Assembly (NCBI GenBank): GCA_047495785.1
Contig: JBLDXI010000012.1
Coordinates: forward strand, 186,001 to 250,000
DNA from: Lepidodermella squamata
Taxonomy: Eukaryota > Gastrotricha
Length of the DNA stretch: 64,000 nt
Reading direction: 5' to 3'
Shown here: in pieces, positions 38,386 through 47,608 of the stretch
Layout: each line of letters opens with the position of its first letter
Position numbering within the stretch: the stretch's first letter is position 1
Notes under the pieces: model-generated
Told to the model about the DNA's origin: nothing
Databases searched by the model: none
What the model saw: the letters and a program-made list of their open reading frames with translations, nothing else
Program-made: the position numbers and the translations under genes

Positions 38386-38827
38386 ATTGTTCAAATTGTT
38401 ATGAAGCACGAAATCCGGAGTAATTACATACCAATGAAATAGGACTAAGGACTATCGAATGTCCTGAAATTTGCCGTTTAATCTCATGACAATACTGCTA
38501 AAAATAGAAATAATATATCTTTTGGATGGAAATCAAAATTCCAGATGCGTCATTCCCCTGTCATGCGATGACTTGTTATTGTTGTTTTTGGCAGGCTTTG
38601 GCAAAATTCAGAAGCGTCAAATTACAAAACATGGGCCTTTAATGAATGTAAAGGCTAATAATACGGCTACTCCGTGCGAATGTGGGATGTCCCATTGCCT
38701 TTTGCGTCAGCCATTTTTTGCCGTTATACATGGCAATTATGTGGCTGGAGCCCAAAACAAACAATCCTGGTTTATCATGCATCATGAGAGACTAAGATCT
38801 TGTAATTAGCCACGCCCAATTTCGGAG

Positions 38828-38835
38828 TATAAAAG
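38828..38835 (+). promoter_or_regulatory. TATA box of the DUF1566 gene
   Basis: TATAAAAG, 57 nt before ATG 38892: a eukaryotic core promoter in front of a bacterial-type coding sequence. Confidence 0.65.
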
Positions 38836-38891
38836 GACCCTGTAAAAATATGGTGACATAATCTGTTTTCTCAAGATTTGAACCAGTGAAA

Positions 38892-40037
38892 ATGGCCTTG
38901 TTATTTCTGTTTATGATCTGCTTCTCGCGGCAAAGTGCTGCCGCAGCTGGGTTGACGTACCCTATCGTCGACACTGGTGTTCAGGACTTCACTAACGATA
39001 TCACGTACATATCAAAGCCGAACCCAGGCCAGGCTTACTACGGCCAGGATGGCAAATACCAAGGAAATCAACCCAGTTACAAGGACAACAATGACGGAAC
39101 CGTGACTGACCTCGTTACAGGTCTCATGTGGCAGAAGTCGATGGGCAGCAAGATGACCTATAACTCGGCGCTTAGTGCCGCTAAAACCTCACGCGTCGGA
39201 AATTACGCTGACTGGAGGGTCCCGACTATCAAGGAACTGTACTCCCTAATCCTGTTCACCGGTCAACTTGGCCCGAATGCTGCGTCGAAAAAGTTCATCG
39301 ACGATTACTTCGATCAACCCTATGGCAATACTTCAGCAGGCGAGCGGGACATTGATGCGCAAACTCTGAGTTCGACAATGTATCAAGGCTACGTCTTCGG
39401 CAACACTCAATGCAACTTCGGCGTCAATTTTATCGATGGTCGAATCAAATGCTACCCGCGCCACATGCCTTTCTACTTCAGATTTGTCCGCGGCTCGACC
39501 AACTACGGATTGAACGACTTTGTTTCAAACAAAGACGGAACAGTCTCTGATCGGGCGACTGGTCTAGTCTGGCAGCAGTCTGATAGCGGTAAGGGCATGG
39601 AGTGGAAAGATGCCTTGGCCTATTGCGAGAGCCTTGTCCTGGCTGGCCGGGATGATTGGCGTCTCCCGAACGCGAAGGAGCTGCAAAGCTTGGTCGACTA
39701 CAACCGAGGCCCGCAATCGACGAACACCGCCGCAATCAACCCGCTGTTCTCCGCCACTTCGATACCTGTGCCCAGTGGAGCGGCAAGTGCGTCGTCAGAG
39801 TTTGCTTTCTACTGGACCGGAACGACGCATAAGGACGGTCCTCAGCCTAATTTGGCGGCTTATGTGGCGTTTGGTCGTGCCTATGGCAAATCTTCGTCTG
39901 TTATTGACGTTCACGGCGCTGGTGCGCAGAGAAGTGACCCCAAAAGCACTCGGGGTCAAACTTACCCGCAATATTTCGGCCCTCAGGGTGACTTGAGGAC
40001 CGTCTACAACTTTGCACGATGCGTTCGAAACGCCTGA
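38892..40037 (+). CDS. Secreted DUF1566 (Lcl C-terminal domain) protein, bacterial-type
   Basis: 381 aa from ATG 38892, which opens signal MALLFLFMICFSRQSAAAAG. Two DUF1566 repeats follow. The first has YGQDGKYQGNQPSYKDNNDG, TVTDLVTGLMWQK and DWRVPTIKELYSL (about residues 50-190). The second has KDGTVSDRATGLVWQQ, DDWRLPNAKELQSLVDY and YWTGTTHKDG (about 205-381). DGTVTD-x-x-TGLMWQ and DWR-[VL]-P-[TN]-x-KEL are hallmarks of bacterial secreted DUF1566 proteins, and YPIVDTG at the start is also bacterial style. TATA box, AATAAA (near 40122) and animal neighbours argue for a resident, probably transferred gene. No introns. Role unknown, possibly surface or carbohydrate binding. Confidence 0.9.
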   Translation: MALLFLFMICFSRQSAAAAGLTYPIVDTGVQDFTNDITYISKPNPGQAYYGQDGKYQGNQPSYKDNNDGTVTDLVTGLMWQKSMGSKMTYNSALSAAKTSRVGNYADWRVPTIKELYSLILFTGQLGPNAASKKFIDDYFDQPYGNTSAGERDIDAQTLSSTMYQGYVFGNTQCNFGVNFIDGRIKCYPRHMPFYFRFVRGSTNYGLNDFVSNKDGTVSDRATGLVWQQSDSGKGMEWKDALAYCESLVLAGRDDWRLPNAKELQSLVDYNRGPQSTNTAAINPLFSATSIPVPSGAASASSEFAFYWTGTTHKDGPQPNLAAYVAFGRAYGKSSSVIDVHGAGAQRSDPKSTRGQTYPQYFGPQGDLRTVYNFARCVRNA

Positions 40038-40425
40038 AACTTCCAAACCATTTCCGTACAATAACTTAATGTACGCTGTTGATAAGCTGCTGATGAAATA
40101 ATATAATGCTGTGTCTCTTTTGAATAAAATTGGTTTTTTTCAATATTCAGCTCAGGATTTTTCAACCTTAAATTTCTGTCTCACCGCTTATAAGATCCTA
40201 CTCAAGTTAGGGGCGATTTGCTTTGATTTCGTCCAAGGAAAAGCAATCCATTGAGATCTAGATTAAATTGCTGAAACGAATTTCATCGTGCAAAACCTTG
40301 GCAAGAAATCAAAATGGAAAAAGAGAGTGAGGATGGGCTCCGAGGATCCAGCATAATATTCAAAAACACTGACGCTGCTCAGGCAAATCAATTTTTATTG
40401 CAATATATAATAGTTAAAATTCAAG

Positions 40426-40680
40426 CTATCGTCTTTTCTCGTTGTAATACGAATCGAAATGGATTTTAGGCCCAGTTAAAAAACGCTGATTAAGCTCCTT
40501 CATCACTTTGGACCACTTCGGAGGTCGCATTGCGACTGGAATTCCGTGGCCAATGTCCAATCCGTCTGGCATTTTAATTTTGAATCGCATCTGGCCGTTG
40601 GTCATCGCTAGCAGATCTAAAATTAGAAGACCTGTTATCAATGTTGACGCCGATTTTTCCAGCATTCTTTCAATTATCAT
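40426..40680 (-). CDS. HYDS-family peptide precursor, single copy
   Basis: 84 aa from ATG 40680 (alternative 40665 gives a cleaner signal, MLEKSASTLITGLLILDLLA, cut near MTNG). Mature QMRFKIKMPDGLDIGHGIPV and then WSKVMKELNQRFLTGPKIHF, ending DSYYNEKRR at the stop. NQRFLTGPKIHFDSYY aligns with QQQFLRGDVAHYDSYY and RHRFLKNDQIHYDSF at 36503. The dibasic site is at the very C-terminus. AATAAA about 35 nt past the stop. Cysteine-free. Confidence 0.75.
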   Translation of the reverse strand: MIIERMLEKSASTLITGLLILDLLAMTNGQMRFKIKMPDGLDIGHGIPVAMRPPKWSKVMKELNQRFLTGPKIHFDSYYNEKRR

Positions 40681-41873
40681 AAAATTCTAATCGGAAAATT
40701 CCAAAGTTTTTCAAAAATAATAATTCAGGCCTAAGAGACGGAAATAGTAACAAATTTGTCTGAATTTTCTTGTCTGAAGTCTGAGTTGAATGAGTTTGTT
40801 TATAACTTGTCAATGACTCATTCTATGCCAAAAGTGACAATTGGCTTAGGAAACGCGATACTGCGCATTCCTGCGACAATCAATGCGACAAAAAATATTT
40901 CTCCGCTATTTTGGGAGCTAATATTTCTATAGTTGATAGCTACTTAAATATGTACGTCCATATAGTCGCAAATGAGTGATGAAAACTGACAGGACATCAA
41001 TTGACCGCATCCGATGTGCGTTGAAACCAGGCCGAAACAAGGGAACAAGTGAGTGGGCATCCTTCATTCAATTTAACATCGAACAAAAGCGTGTTTTTAT
41101 GTTTTCAAGTTCAAACTCCCATTCACGATAAATGTCAGATGGTGACCTTTCCTCAGGCGTGTTGCTGTCATCGGGAAACGTTTCGTCAGCTTTCATGCTC
41201 GAAAGACATCACGTTGATTCTGAATCAATATATTTCATATCGTCGTTCGCAGAATGAAGACAATTAAAATTTAGTCACGAAAGGTTCCTGAACCTAATGC
41301 CCCAGCTATGCTGAATTTAGCTCAATCCGACAATTTAAAAAGTATGCCTATTAATAATTTATTATTCAGTACCAGAATTCTGTGAAGGAGATGATTCATA
41401 GGCAATTCAATTAATGCGCGACTATCAGCGCGCAACCATTATCAAGAATCCGAACTAGTTTTTTCTTCCTACCTGGGGAATCCCAGATTTCCGGCAGAGC
41501 TAATAATAGATAATAGCTATAATAATGAAATGATATCCGAGCGAACTCGTGAAGCTTACCGCCCACTCTGACTTTCCGCTGCCGTCAATTTACAGCCTAA
41601 ATAGCTCGATATTTTATGAATGAAATGCCACCCCCATGGGTCATTAGACTGAACTTATAACGCCCCAGCTATATGTGTTGTAGTTACAAACACGTGAAGA
41701 ACAGCGCGCAGACAATCGATTTCAAAATAGCCGGCGAATGAGTTGCAGATTTTGTCCTAGACGTGAGAATTTTCTTAAATCTTCATAAACAACTTCATAA
41801 GTAAGTTGTCTCCAAATTGCTGGAACAAGTATTGAATATTGCTATTTTATTCTTATAATTTCAGCTTAACGAA
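40681..41873. other. 1.2-kb gene-free stretch
   Basis: No supported ORF. It ends with TTATAATTTCAG just before the ATG at 41874, which resembles a splice acceptor in the leader. Confidence 0.5.
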
Positions 41874-42152
41874 ATGATCAGCATTTTGAATTTAATCCTG
41901 ATTGGTTACCTGTTTGACTTGGTCACTGGCCGACCTACTACTACTTCTGGCGAGCTCGGCCAACAATTTGCACCATTGCCCAACAAGCGACAGTCGATAG
42001 ATAGACCAACGCGATTTGGCAGGAAAATATCTTCCATCAACGATAGAAAAGTTAAGCAGATTCAAATAGTCATGTCCCACCGCCTGCAGCCTGCCCCTCC
42101 TTCCAATGCTTACATCATGCGACAACAAATCAGGGAACAAGCTAAAAGCTGA
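41874..42152 (+). CDS. Secreted precursor with an RFamide-like peptide
   Basis: 92 aa. Signal MISILNLILIGYLFDLVTGR or shorter. Propart PTTTSGELGQQFAPLPNKR. Then QSIDRPTRFGRK: a KR site, a nine-residue peptide beginning with Gln (pyroglutamate-capable) and ending Arg-Phe, Gly as amide donor, and Arg-Lys. Prediction: pQSIDRPTRF-amide. A second part includes QIQIVMS, a hydrophobic string like those of other locus members. C-x-RFamides are widespread animal neuropeptides, and the assignment rests on this motif alone. The convergent gene at 42207 has its poly(A) motif near 42165, inside this 3' region. Confidence 0.75.
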   Translation: MISILNLILIGYLFDLVTGRPTTTSGELGQQFAPLPNKRQSIDRPTRFGRKISSINDRKVKQIQIVMSHRLQPAPPSNAYIMRQQIREQAKS

Positions 42153-42206
42153 TGTATATAGGTCTTTATTATGTGATATAAATTATTCAAGCTTGATGGA
42201 ACTTTT

Positions 42207-42515
42207 CTAGTTATTATTAAAAGATATGAAACTGTTCTGTTTTTTGTTCAATAGAGTTTGCACGGAATTCCCATCATCCTTCTTTGTTTTCTTGAGAGGT
42301 AGTCGTTTCCGGCCGATTTTGCTGTTTTTTTCCTGATATTTCGGGCGGAAAACTTTTGTTTTAGATGATCGGCGTTGTTGCTGATGAAGTATTGCATCTA
42401 TTTGCCGTTTAGCCACTCGCTCGAATACCAAAATTGTAAAGCAATTGGCAACTTCGAAATTCGCATGAATAAGAAAAATTCCCACAACGGCTAAGAAAAA
42501 TGCAATTCGACGCAT
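42207..42515 (-). CDS. Secreted basic precursor with VAKRQ and IGRKR sites
   Basis: 102 aa. Signal MRRIAFFLAVVGIFLIHANF. Propart EVANCFTILVFERVAKR, then QIDAILHQQQRR, SSKTKVFRPKYQEKNSKIGR and KRLPLKKTKKDDG. GRKR after SKI could permit amidation. The Gln after the first KR could cyclise, giving a 10-residue QIDAILHQQQ peptide before RR. Very basic overall. It faces the RFamide-like gene at 41874 tail to tail. One cysteine lies in the propart. Confidence 0.75.
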   Translation of the reverse strand: MRRIAFFLAVVGIFLIHANFEVANCFTILVFERVAKRQIDAILHQQQRRSSKTKVFRPKYQEKNSKIGRKRLPLKKTKKDDGNSVQTLLNKKQNSFISFNNN

Positions 42516-43070
42516 TTTTTGTCCTTTGGTTATAAATCAGGAGAAAATCCAATAGTTGATTATTCGCAACATCTCAGACGGTTTTTTCGGAGATGTAACT
42601 TGTGACTATAGAGCACGCATCCACAACAGGTGTATTTTCGGTGAATTTTAATTTTCCCCGCATTTTAAGGAGTGTGTTGATCTCGCCAATGCACTGCTAT
42701 ATGAGAGCCGCATGACCACGGTGACGCAATGCAACTGATGACGACACATCATTCGAGAAAAATCACTTGACCAGCACAGCCGGGCAAAACTGACCCGCGG
42801 AAATTCGGCATTCGGAACCAGCATTGAAGAATAGCAGCGAAATTATCGAACGAGTTAATATCCGGTCTAATTTAAGAATAATGCGTGGGATTAGCAGTTT
42901 TTCGCTCTTTTTGCCGGCTTTTGTCGAAAACATGTCTATAACTAAAGCTCCGTGTGATCTGCGAGTCAATCAGGAAACGACAATTAATGGCCATTTTTTC
43001 CACTTCACGTGTCCCGATTGAGAATCGATGATATAAGTCCTGAGCTAAAAAATATTAGTACTCTAAAAAC
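42516..43070. other. Intergenic spacer
   Basis: Overlapping ORFs on both strands (42763-43021) have only weak leader-like stretches and no paralogue, and are not called. Confidence 0.45.
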
Positions 43071-43379
43071 ATGAATCATTCTATAACAATTTTAGTAGTT
43101 TTTTTACTAGTTTCCAGTTTTTTCGTTGAATCTTTGGAACTACAGAGTGCTCTCAACGGGTCGAAACGGCTTTTCTCCGGTAAAGGATCGGCTCTTTCAA
43201 AACAAAAGCAGAAGAAAGTTATCGAACGCCTCGAAAGATTCATGTGGCAAAAATCTCCGCTCACGCAAGCCGACATAAACAACCCTGCTAAAATACCATG
43301 GCATCTACGGAAAACCGCGGATGCTATCCTCATTCGTCGATTCAAAGCTCTGAGTAGCAAAAACAAGAAAACGCCTTAA
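43071..43379 (+). CDS. Small secreted basic protein
   Basis: 102 aa. Signal MNHSITILVVFLLVSSFFVE, cut near SLE. Mature LQSALNGSKRLFSGKGSALS, helical KQKQKKVIERLERFMWQKSP, and end IPWHLRKTADAILIRRFKAL. Strongly cationic, cysteine-free. SKR and IRR are possible cleavage sites. The stop codon overlaps AATAAA (43378-43383), so the 3' UTR is minimal. It converges with the gene at 43463 (84 nt away). Confidence 0.75.
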   Translation: MNHSITILVVFLLVSSFFVESLELQSALNGSKRLFSGKGSALSKQKQKKVIERLERFMWQKSPLTQADINNPAKIPWHLRKTADAILIRRFKALSSKNKKTP

Positions 43380-43462
43380 TAAAAATAATTCAAATCTGAT
43401 GTTTTATTTGTTCCAATATCTATGTCTAAAACTTAACGAAAATGGTTGTAGATGACTGTTTA

Positions 43463-43726
43463 TTAAGTCGATCCTCGAAGACTATGCTTGGCTTGGGACG
43501 CTTCTCGTTCTGTAGACAACCATTTCGCTGATTTTGTCCCATCCAAAGATCTCAAGCTCAGCAGAATACGGCGACGTAGCTTGTTAGGCTTCCAATCTGA
43601 TAGACGACGGTTGCTCTCCGCTTCCATTCCAGCTTTCGATGGTTTCAACAACTCCTTGCTGGCCTTCGAGTCGCATAGCACGCATGCTACGCTCAGCAGT
43701 AGTAAGCAGATAGTTGCTTGATGCAT
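43463..43726 (-). CDS. Small secreted basic protein
   Basis: 87 aa. Signal MHQATICLLLLSVACVLC. Mature DSKASKELLKPSKAGMEAES, then NRRLSDWKPNKLRRRILLSL and RSLDGTKSAKWLSTEREA. Like its convergent neighbour it is Lys/Arg-rich with Trp residues and an RRR/RR pair. The minus poly(A) motif at 43403-43408 is close to the stop. No cysteine after the signal. Confidence 0.75.
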   Translation of the reverse strand: MHQATICLLLLSVACVLCDSKASKELLKPSKAGMEAESNRRLSDWKPNKLRRRILLSLRSLDGTKSAKWLSTEREASQAKHSLRGST

Positions 43727-44042
43727 CTTTCAAATATAGTTATGTATTTTCTATCTTTTTTATGAATGGAATTTTAGCTAGACAGAGCGTAGTTTTCTGA
43801 CGTATATAGTCCGATTGTGGATGGATTGCATTTGCGTGATTGAAGTCTGTTTTTCTCAAGGTCACAAGATGCAATTTACGAGAAAATTGCGCCACGAATA
43901 AATGTATACCCGCGCGTCCCTTTGGAATAACAAAATAACTCACACCTACCCGAAATCATTTTTTCCGAGGTTATAACAATTCGATTTATTTATTAAGATT
44001 GATTGACGGCCAGACATGTCTCTAGGCTAATAAGTCAGTAAT

Positions 44043-44294
44043 TTATGAGTCGAAATGCACGTCTTTTTGTGCCGAGGCCATTCTTCGGCTCCGGTCGTAA
44101 AACGAATCGTAGTGAACGTCACGGCCGACTAGGAAGCCGGGTTTTCCACGCATAAGAGCGCGTCTCAACGTTTGGCTGGCCAGGTATTCGATATCTTTAT
44201 TAGTCAGGCGAATGTTGTTGACGTAACATTTGGAGAAGCAGCAACAAAACGAGATGACCAATGCGGCAGGCAAAATAATTGAAATTCTAGCCAT
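44043..44294 (-). CDS. HYDS-family peptide precursor, one full and one terminal copy
   Basis: 83 aa. Signal MARISIILPAALVISFCCCF. Body SKCYVNNIRLTNKDIEYLAS, then RRALMRGKPGFLVGRDVHYD, SFYDRSRR and a final AQKDVHFDS at the stop. FLVGRDVHYDSFY matches FLRGDVAHYDSYY at 36503. The C-terminus stops exactly at the HFDS core of a second copy. RR sites bracket the full copy. AATAAA about 55 nt past the stop. One cysteine follows the signal. Confidence 0.75.
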   Translation of the reverse strand: MARISIILPAALVISFCCCFSKCYVNNIRLTNKDIEYLASQTLRRALMRGKPGFLVGRDVHYDSFYDRSRRMASAQKDVHFDS

Positions 44295-44724
44295 TCTGAA
44301 AATAATTAAGCTTGATTTTTTATTAAAATAATTTAGTTTCCCGAATGGAATGAAACTGCTTATAATTTATTCCGAGTGGTTGCTAAAACAGTTCTTCAGG
44401 TAAATTTATTTTGTTTACCTAATTTTAGTAGAATTTCGCTCATCACCTCTTAGGAATTTTCGAATTAATCTTCCTAAGCGAACGTTGCAGTTTAAAAATA
44501 AAAATGAGCCCACGGAAATTGTACTTGAAATAGCATGATGTAAAGGTGGGTTGTATTTAGGCATGCTGAAGTGGATGACTATTCAGCCTCCAGTGTCTTT
44601 TTCAGGTTTGCATGGACATCGAGCCGAATACTACGTCTCGATGACTTGTTTTCATTTGAATACTAAAAATAGCTATATACAATAGCGTAGTTTTATTACG
44701 ATATACGATAAATTATAATGAAAT

Positions 44725-45057
44725 TCAAGTTTGATGCGTGTTTTTGGATTTATTCACCTTGGTTCTCTGCATTCCTTCAATAAGCCGGCGCCAGGTGTTC
44801 CCGTCCTGTTTTTTGTTAAGCATAACTTGAGGCCGAGATGGATCGGGAACAACCACGACTGGCATCCTTTGCCATTGCGCTTTCTCGATCTTATTCTCCG
44901 CAATCCGGTTCCTCCGCTGCTGTTGAAGTCTATTAGCCTTGAATATGCGCTTAGAAACTTCTTTCTCGTCTTCACTCGCCAACGACGAGAGGACTAGACT
45001 CAGCATTAGTAAGGCGATCCCCGCAGTCCGGTTAAAACACGAGCCGAAGTATTTCAT
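44725..45057 (-). CDS. Secreted precursor with VSKR site and VVVV string
   Basis: 110 aa. Signal MKYFGSCFNRTAGIALLMLS through SLVLSSLA. A short acidic propart SEDEKEVSKR, then IFKANRLQQQRRNRIAENKI, hydrophobic RMPVVVVPDPSRP and end QRTKVNKSKN. The VVVV string is of the same type as TVVLN (4993) and YIVVVNK (55375). Minus poly(A) motif near 44690. Cysteine only in the leader. Confidence 0.75.
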   Translation of the reverse strand: MKYFGSCFNRTAGIALLMLSLVLSSLASEDEKEVSKRIFKANRLQQQRRNRIAENKIEKAQWQRMPVVVVPDPSRPQVMLNKKQDGNTWRRLIEGMQRTKVNKSKNTHQT

Positions 45058-45881
45058 TTCTCTGGGAAAAGTGAAAAATCAAAAATAAATTCATCTTTCA
45101 TATTCGAGAATTAACCTGATTTGCGTAGTAATGCAGCTGAAAATGAAGATACGTCAGCGCTTCCGAAAAATCCCAATATTACAAGCTGAATGAAGAAGAG
45201 CAGGAGATGTCCTCTCATCATCGAGATTTAGCGCCGCCGAGATCGATTCTTTGATCTGACCTAATATCCCAATTTATTATTGGGGTAATCATAGGGATGA
45301 AGAGAATGATGGCTCAGCCACGCGATTTATTCTATTTCTTCTAACTTGAAATTTATTTGAGATAACATACTTATTTCTCTGACTCATTGCCGGACAGCTG
45401 TTAATACGGAAATCTACGTAACTTCTATTGATTAGATTTATTCTGAGCCATTTAAATAATTCCTTACTCATATAATTGCAGGGGTCAGTCCTATTTTTTG
45501 TTTATTTTCGCATTTTTGATGAATCACGCTTCAAATGCATATAGGAGGAGTGAGGAAATTGTACACATTTTATTTCTCGTCAATGATTAATATATCTGAA
45601 AGTATAAATAGCGAAAAATCACTGTGAATGGGGATCACACCCTCGATACCTATGGAGGCCACGAATCCGGTCAACGTGCGCGCATGATTTATGCGTTTCA
45701 GTATAATATCCGGAAATAGCGCGTCGTCGGGGGAATTTCTTTTATCAATTAAAGGGAAAGCTTGACAGTTTGACATAAATATCCGATTGAACCTTCAAAA
45801 CAAACGAGATCCACGCTGCACTCTTCATTCATTTCAATTCATCCGAAAATATTTCTTAGAAAATCGTATTATTTGCGACAA
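45058..45881. other. Gene-free spacer
   Basis: A minus ORF 45570-45776 has an ATG and an AATAAA at its stop but no signal peptide or paralogue. It is left uncalled. Confidence 0.4.
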
Positions 45882-46163
45882 ATGGCGCCTAAAAATTGCT
45901 GGATTGCCGTAGTTTTAGTTCTTGCCGCGCTTCTGCCGGCCTCTGTCGACTGCTACACCTGGAACGAGCTACATCGCTTTGTTAACACGAACCGCAGACC
46001 TGTTGCTATTCGAAAAATTCAAGCAAATCCGCTCGAAGAAACGAAGTCGGAAATCGGACTTGCCGAAGATCTCGAACCCCTGCTCGAAGAATCTCGATTG
46101 AAGGAACCAGGCAGCCCTGAGCCTATTTTCGAGGATCCTTTTGGTGTTGTTTTGAACATTTAA
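45882..46163 (+). CDS. Small secreted acidic protein
   Basis: 93 aa from ATG 45882 (the frame start at 45873 is TTG). Signal MAPKNCWIAVVLVLAALLPA, cut near SVDC. Mature YTWNELHRFVNTNRRPVAIR, then a long acidic tail with LAEDLEPLLEESRLKEP, ending DPFGVVLNI. Here the basic part precedes the acidic part, the reverse of most neighbours. An RR site lies at about residue 40. AATAAA at 46185-46190. Confidence 0.75.
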   Translation: MAPKNCWIAVVLVLAALLPASVDCYTWNELHRFVNTNRRPVAIRKIQANPLEETKSEIGLAEDLEPLLEESRLKEPGSPEPIFEDPFGVVLNI

Positions 46164-46269
46164 ACATAGCAGAATTATTTCACCAATAAACAAAACAGAA
46201 TTGCTGTATTTTTACGCTATTTTTTTTATTTCCCAAGGAAGGGTATATCGTAAACAGGACAATGAATAA

Positions 46270-46845
46270 TTAATGGATTTTAAGGTAGGTCGAATTCGGC
46301 TGGCGGTATTTGTATTTGAAAGGGTAGGCGATAATCCTAGCCTCTTTGTTGCCCCTCGCATCGCTGTAGTTGGAATATCTCATCGTCGATCTTCTGAATC
46401 GCCGGCCAATTTCTTTACGCTCGACCAAGGCTTTGAAGTAATCTTTTTGCTGCTGTAGTTTCAGCAGCTTCGCCTTTTCCTCCTCCTGTTTGCGGCGCTG
46501 AGTTTGCATTTTGGCGTAGGTACCGCCGACTCTTTTAGTTAGACTGCCATACCTTTCGCCGCTGTCCTTGGATAGACTGCCAAACATTTCGCTACTGTCC
46601 TTGGTTCGACTGCCAAACCTTTCGCCGCTGTCCTCCTCTTCGTGGCTTCTCCGTCTCAGCTCCTCGAGCAGTTTTGCGCGTTCAGCTGCGAGCATCTGCC
46701 GCTTTAAAGTTTTCATTTTGGTATAGTATCCACCGAATCTTTTGGATAAATCAATCGAGGAATCATCTTCCTCTGACGAGACAGCTGTAATACTCTTGAA
46801 CAGAGTAATGCATAGTAAAGCGACAACCAACTTGATATTTATCAT
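46270..46845 (-). CDS. Secreted precursor with duplicated KR-GG-Y modules
   Basis: 191 aa. Signal MINIKLVVALLCITLFKSIT. Two long repeats: LSKRFGGYYTKMKTLKRQ with AAERAKLLEELRRR, and LTKRVGGTYAKMQTQRRK with EEEKAKLLKLQQQ. Between them are three short repeats, EDSGERFGSRTK, DSSEMFGSLSK and DSGERYGSLTK. A basic C-terminal region (EIGRRFRRSTMRYSNYSD) follows. KR precedes Phe/Val-Gly-Gly in both modules, suggesting paired mature helical peptides. Poly(A) motif at 46225-46230. No cysteine after the signal. Confidence 0.8.
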   Translation of the reverse strand: MINIKLVVALLCITLFKSITAVSSEEDDSSIDLSKRFGGYYTKMKTLKRQMLAAERAKLLEELRRRSHEEEDSGERFGSRTKDSSEMFGSLSKDSGERYGSLTKRVGGTYAKMQTQRRKQEEEKAKLLKLQQQKDYFKALVERKEIGRRFRRSTMRYSNYSDARGNKEARIIAYPFKYKYRQPNSTYLKIH

Positions 46846-46976
46846 AGCTTCAAAAATGTTAAAATTTAAACTTTATTTTATTTCTGGGAAAAATATTATT
46901 CGAAATGAGTCGCCCACTCGGCTCATTTCAAATTCGGCGTTAGGTAGGGCTATTGAATTCGCAGTGGGTAGCGTTT

Positions 46977-47279
46977 TTAGAGCGTAAAAATGTGTGACCA
47001 CTGCATCATAGTGGGCACGGCCACTGTTTTCGGCCTCAAATCAATGCGATTGCGCACCACGTTTGTCTGCATGTTGCGCACGAAATTGCGCCAGTTGCCT
47101 TTCGCCTTCAGCTGCTGGCTGAGCGGTGCGTCCGTTTGCACCACGCTGCTTGTTTTCGACAATTGATCGAATATCTTACTGAGAGCGACACTACCGTTCG
47201 GCGGGGCGTTTTGGCCAGCCACTGTCACAGGAACTAGGCTGCTAACAACAAACAATAAGATAAAAAGTGAAAACGCCAT
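46977..47279 (-). CDS. Small secreted protein
   Basis: 100 aa. Signal MAFSLFILLFVVSSLVPVTV, cut near AGQ. Mature NAPPNGSVALSKIFDQLSKT, then DAPLSQQLKAKGNWRNFVRN and MQTNVVRNRIDLRPKTVAVP, end MMQWSHIFTL. Mixed charge, no dibasic site, no cysteine. Downstream TTTATT motifs near 46872. This is the last gene of the alternating-strand segment before the plus-strand block. Confidence 0.7.
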   Translation of the reverse strand: MAFSLFILLFVVSSLVPVTVAGQNAPPNGSVALSKIFDQLSKTSSVVQTDAPLSQQLKAKGNWRNFVRNMQTNVVRNRIDLRPKTVAVPTMMQWSHIFTL

Positions 47280-47608
47280 GTTTCGAAAACAATATGAAAT
47301 TTTAATTCATGATCTTCTATATTTATTATTCAGCCGCGGGCGAAAGGTATTTCAGTTAATTAATATATTGCCTTTAGGGACATTAGCCTAAAAATGCGTG
47401 CTAATCGCCCACCCTTGGAGTAAATAAAAAAATCGATGATTTAACTGGAACAAAGACGTAAAATTTAAATTTTTTATTAATTTATTTTTGAGGCACTAGA
47501 AAATCCCGGCGTATTATTGGAAAAATAACGTAAACAACAAATATCCGTTTCACACGAAATAAATACGCGGCAAAATGAGGTATTTAGTAAATATAAAATA
47601 AATAAATA

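Noticed and set aside
38892-40037. Bacterial contamination as the source of the DUF1566 gene
   Set aside because: The same contiguous sequence has a TATA box, AATAAA and animal peptide genes on both sides. No Shine-Dalgarno or bacterial neighbours are present.
42763-43021. Overlapping plus and minus ORFs between 42515 and 43071
   Set aside because: Neither has a convincing signal peptide, TATA box or poly(A) signal.
45570-45776. 68-codon minus ORF with ATG and AATAAA at the stop
   Set aside because: No signal peptide and no relative. The AATAAA overlaps the stop by composition, so evidence is too thin.
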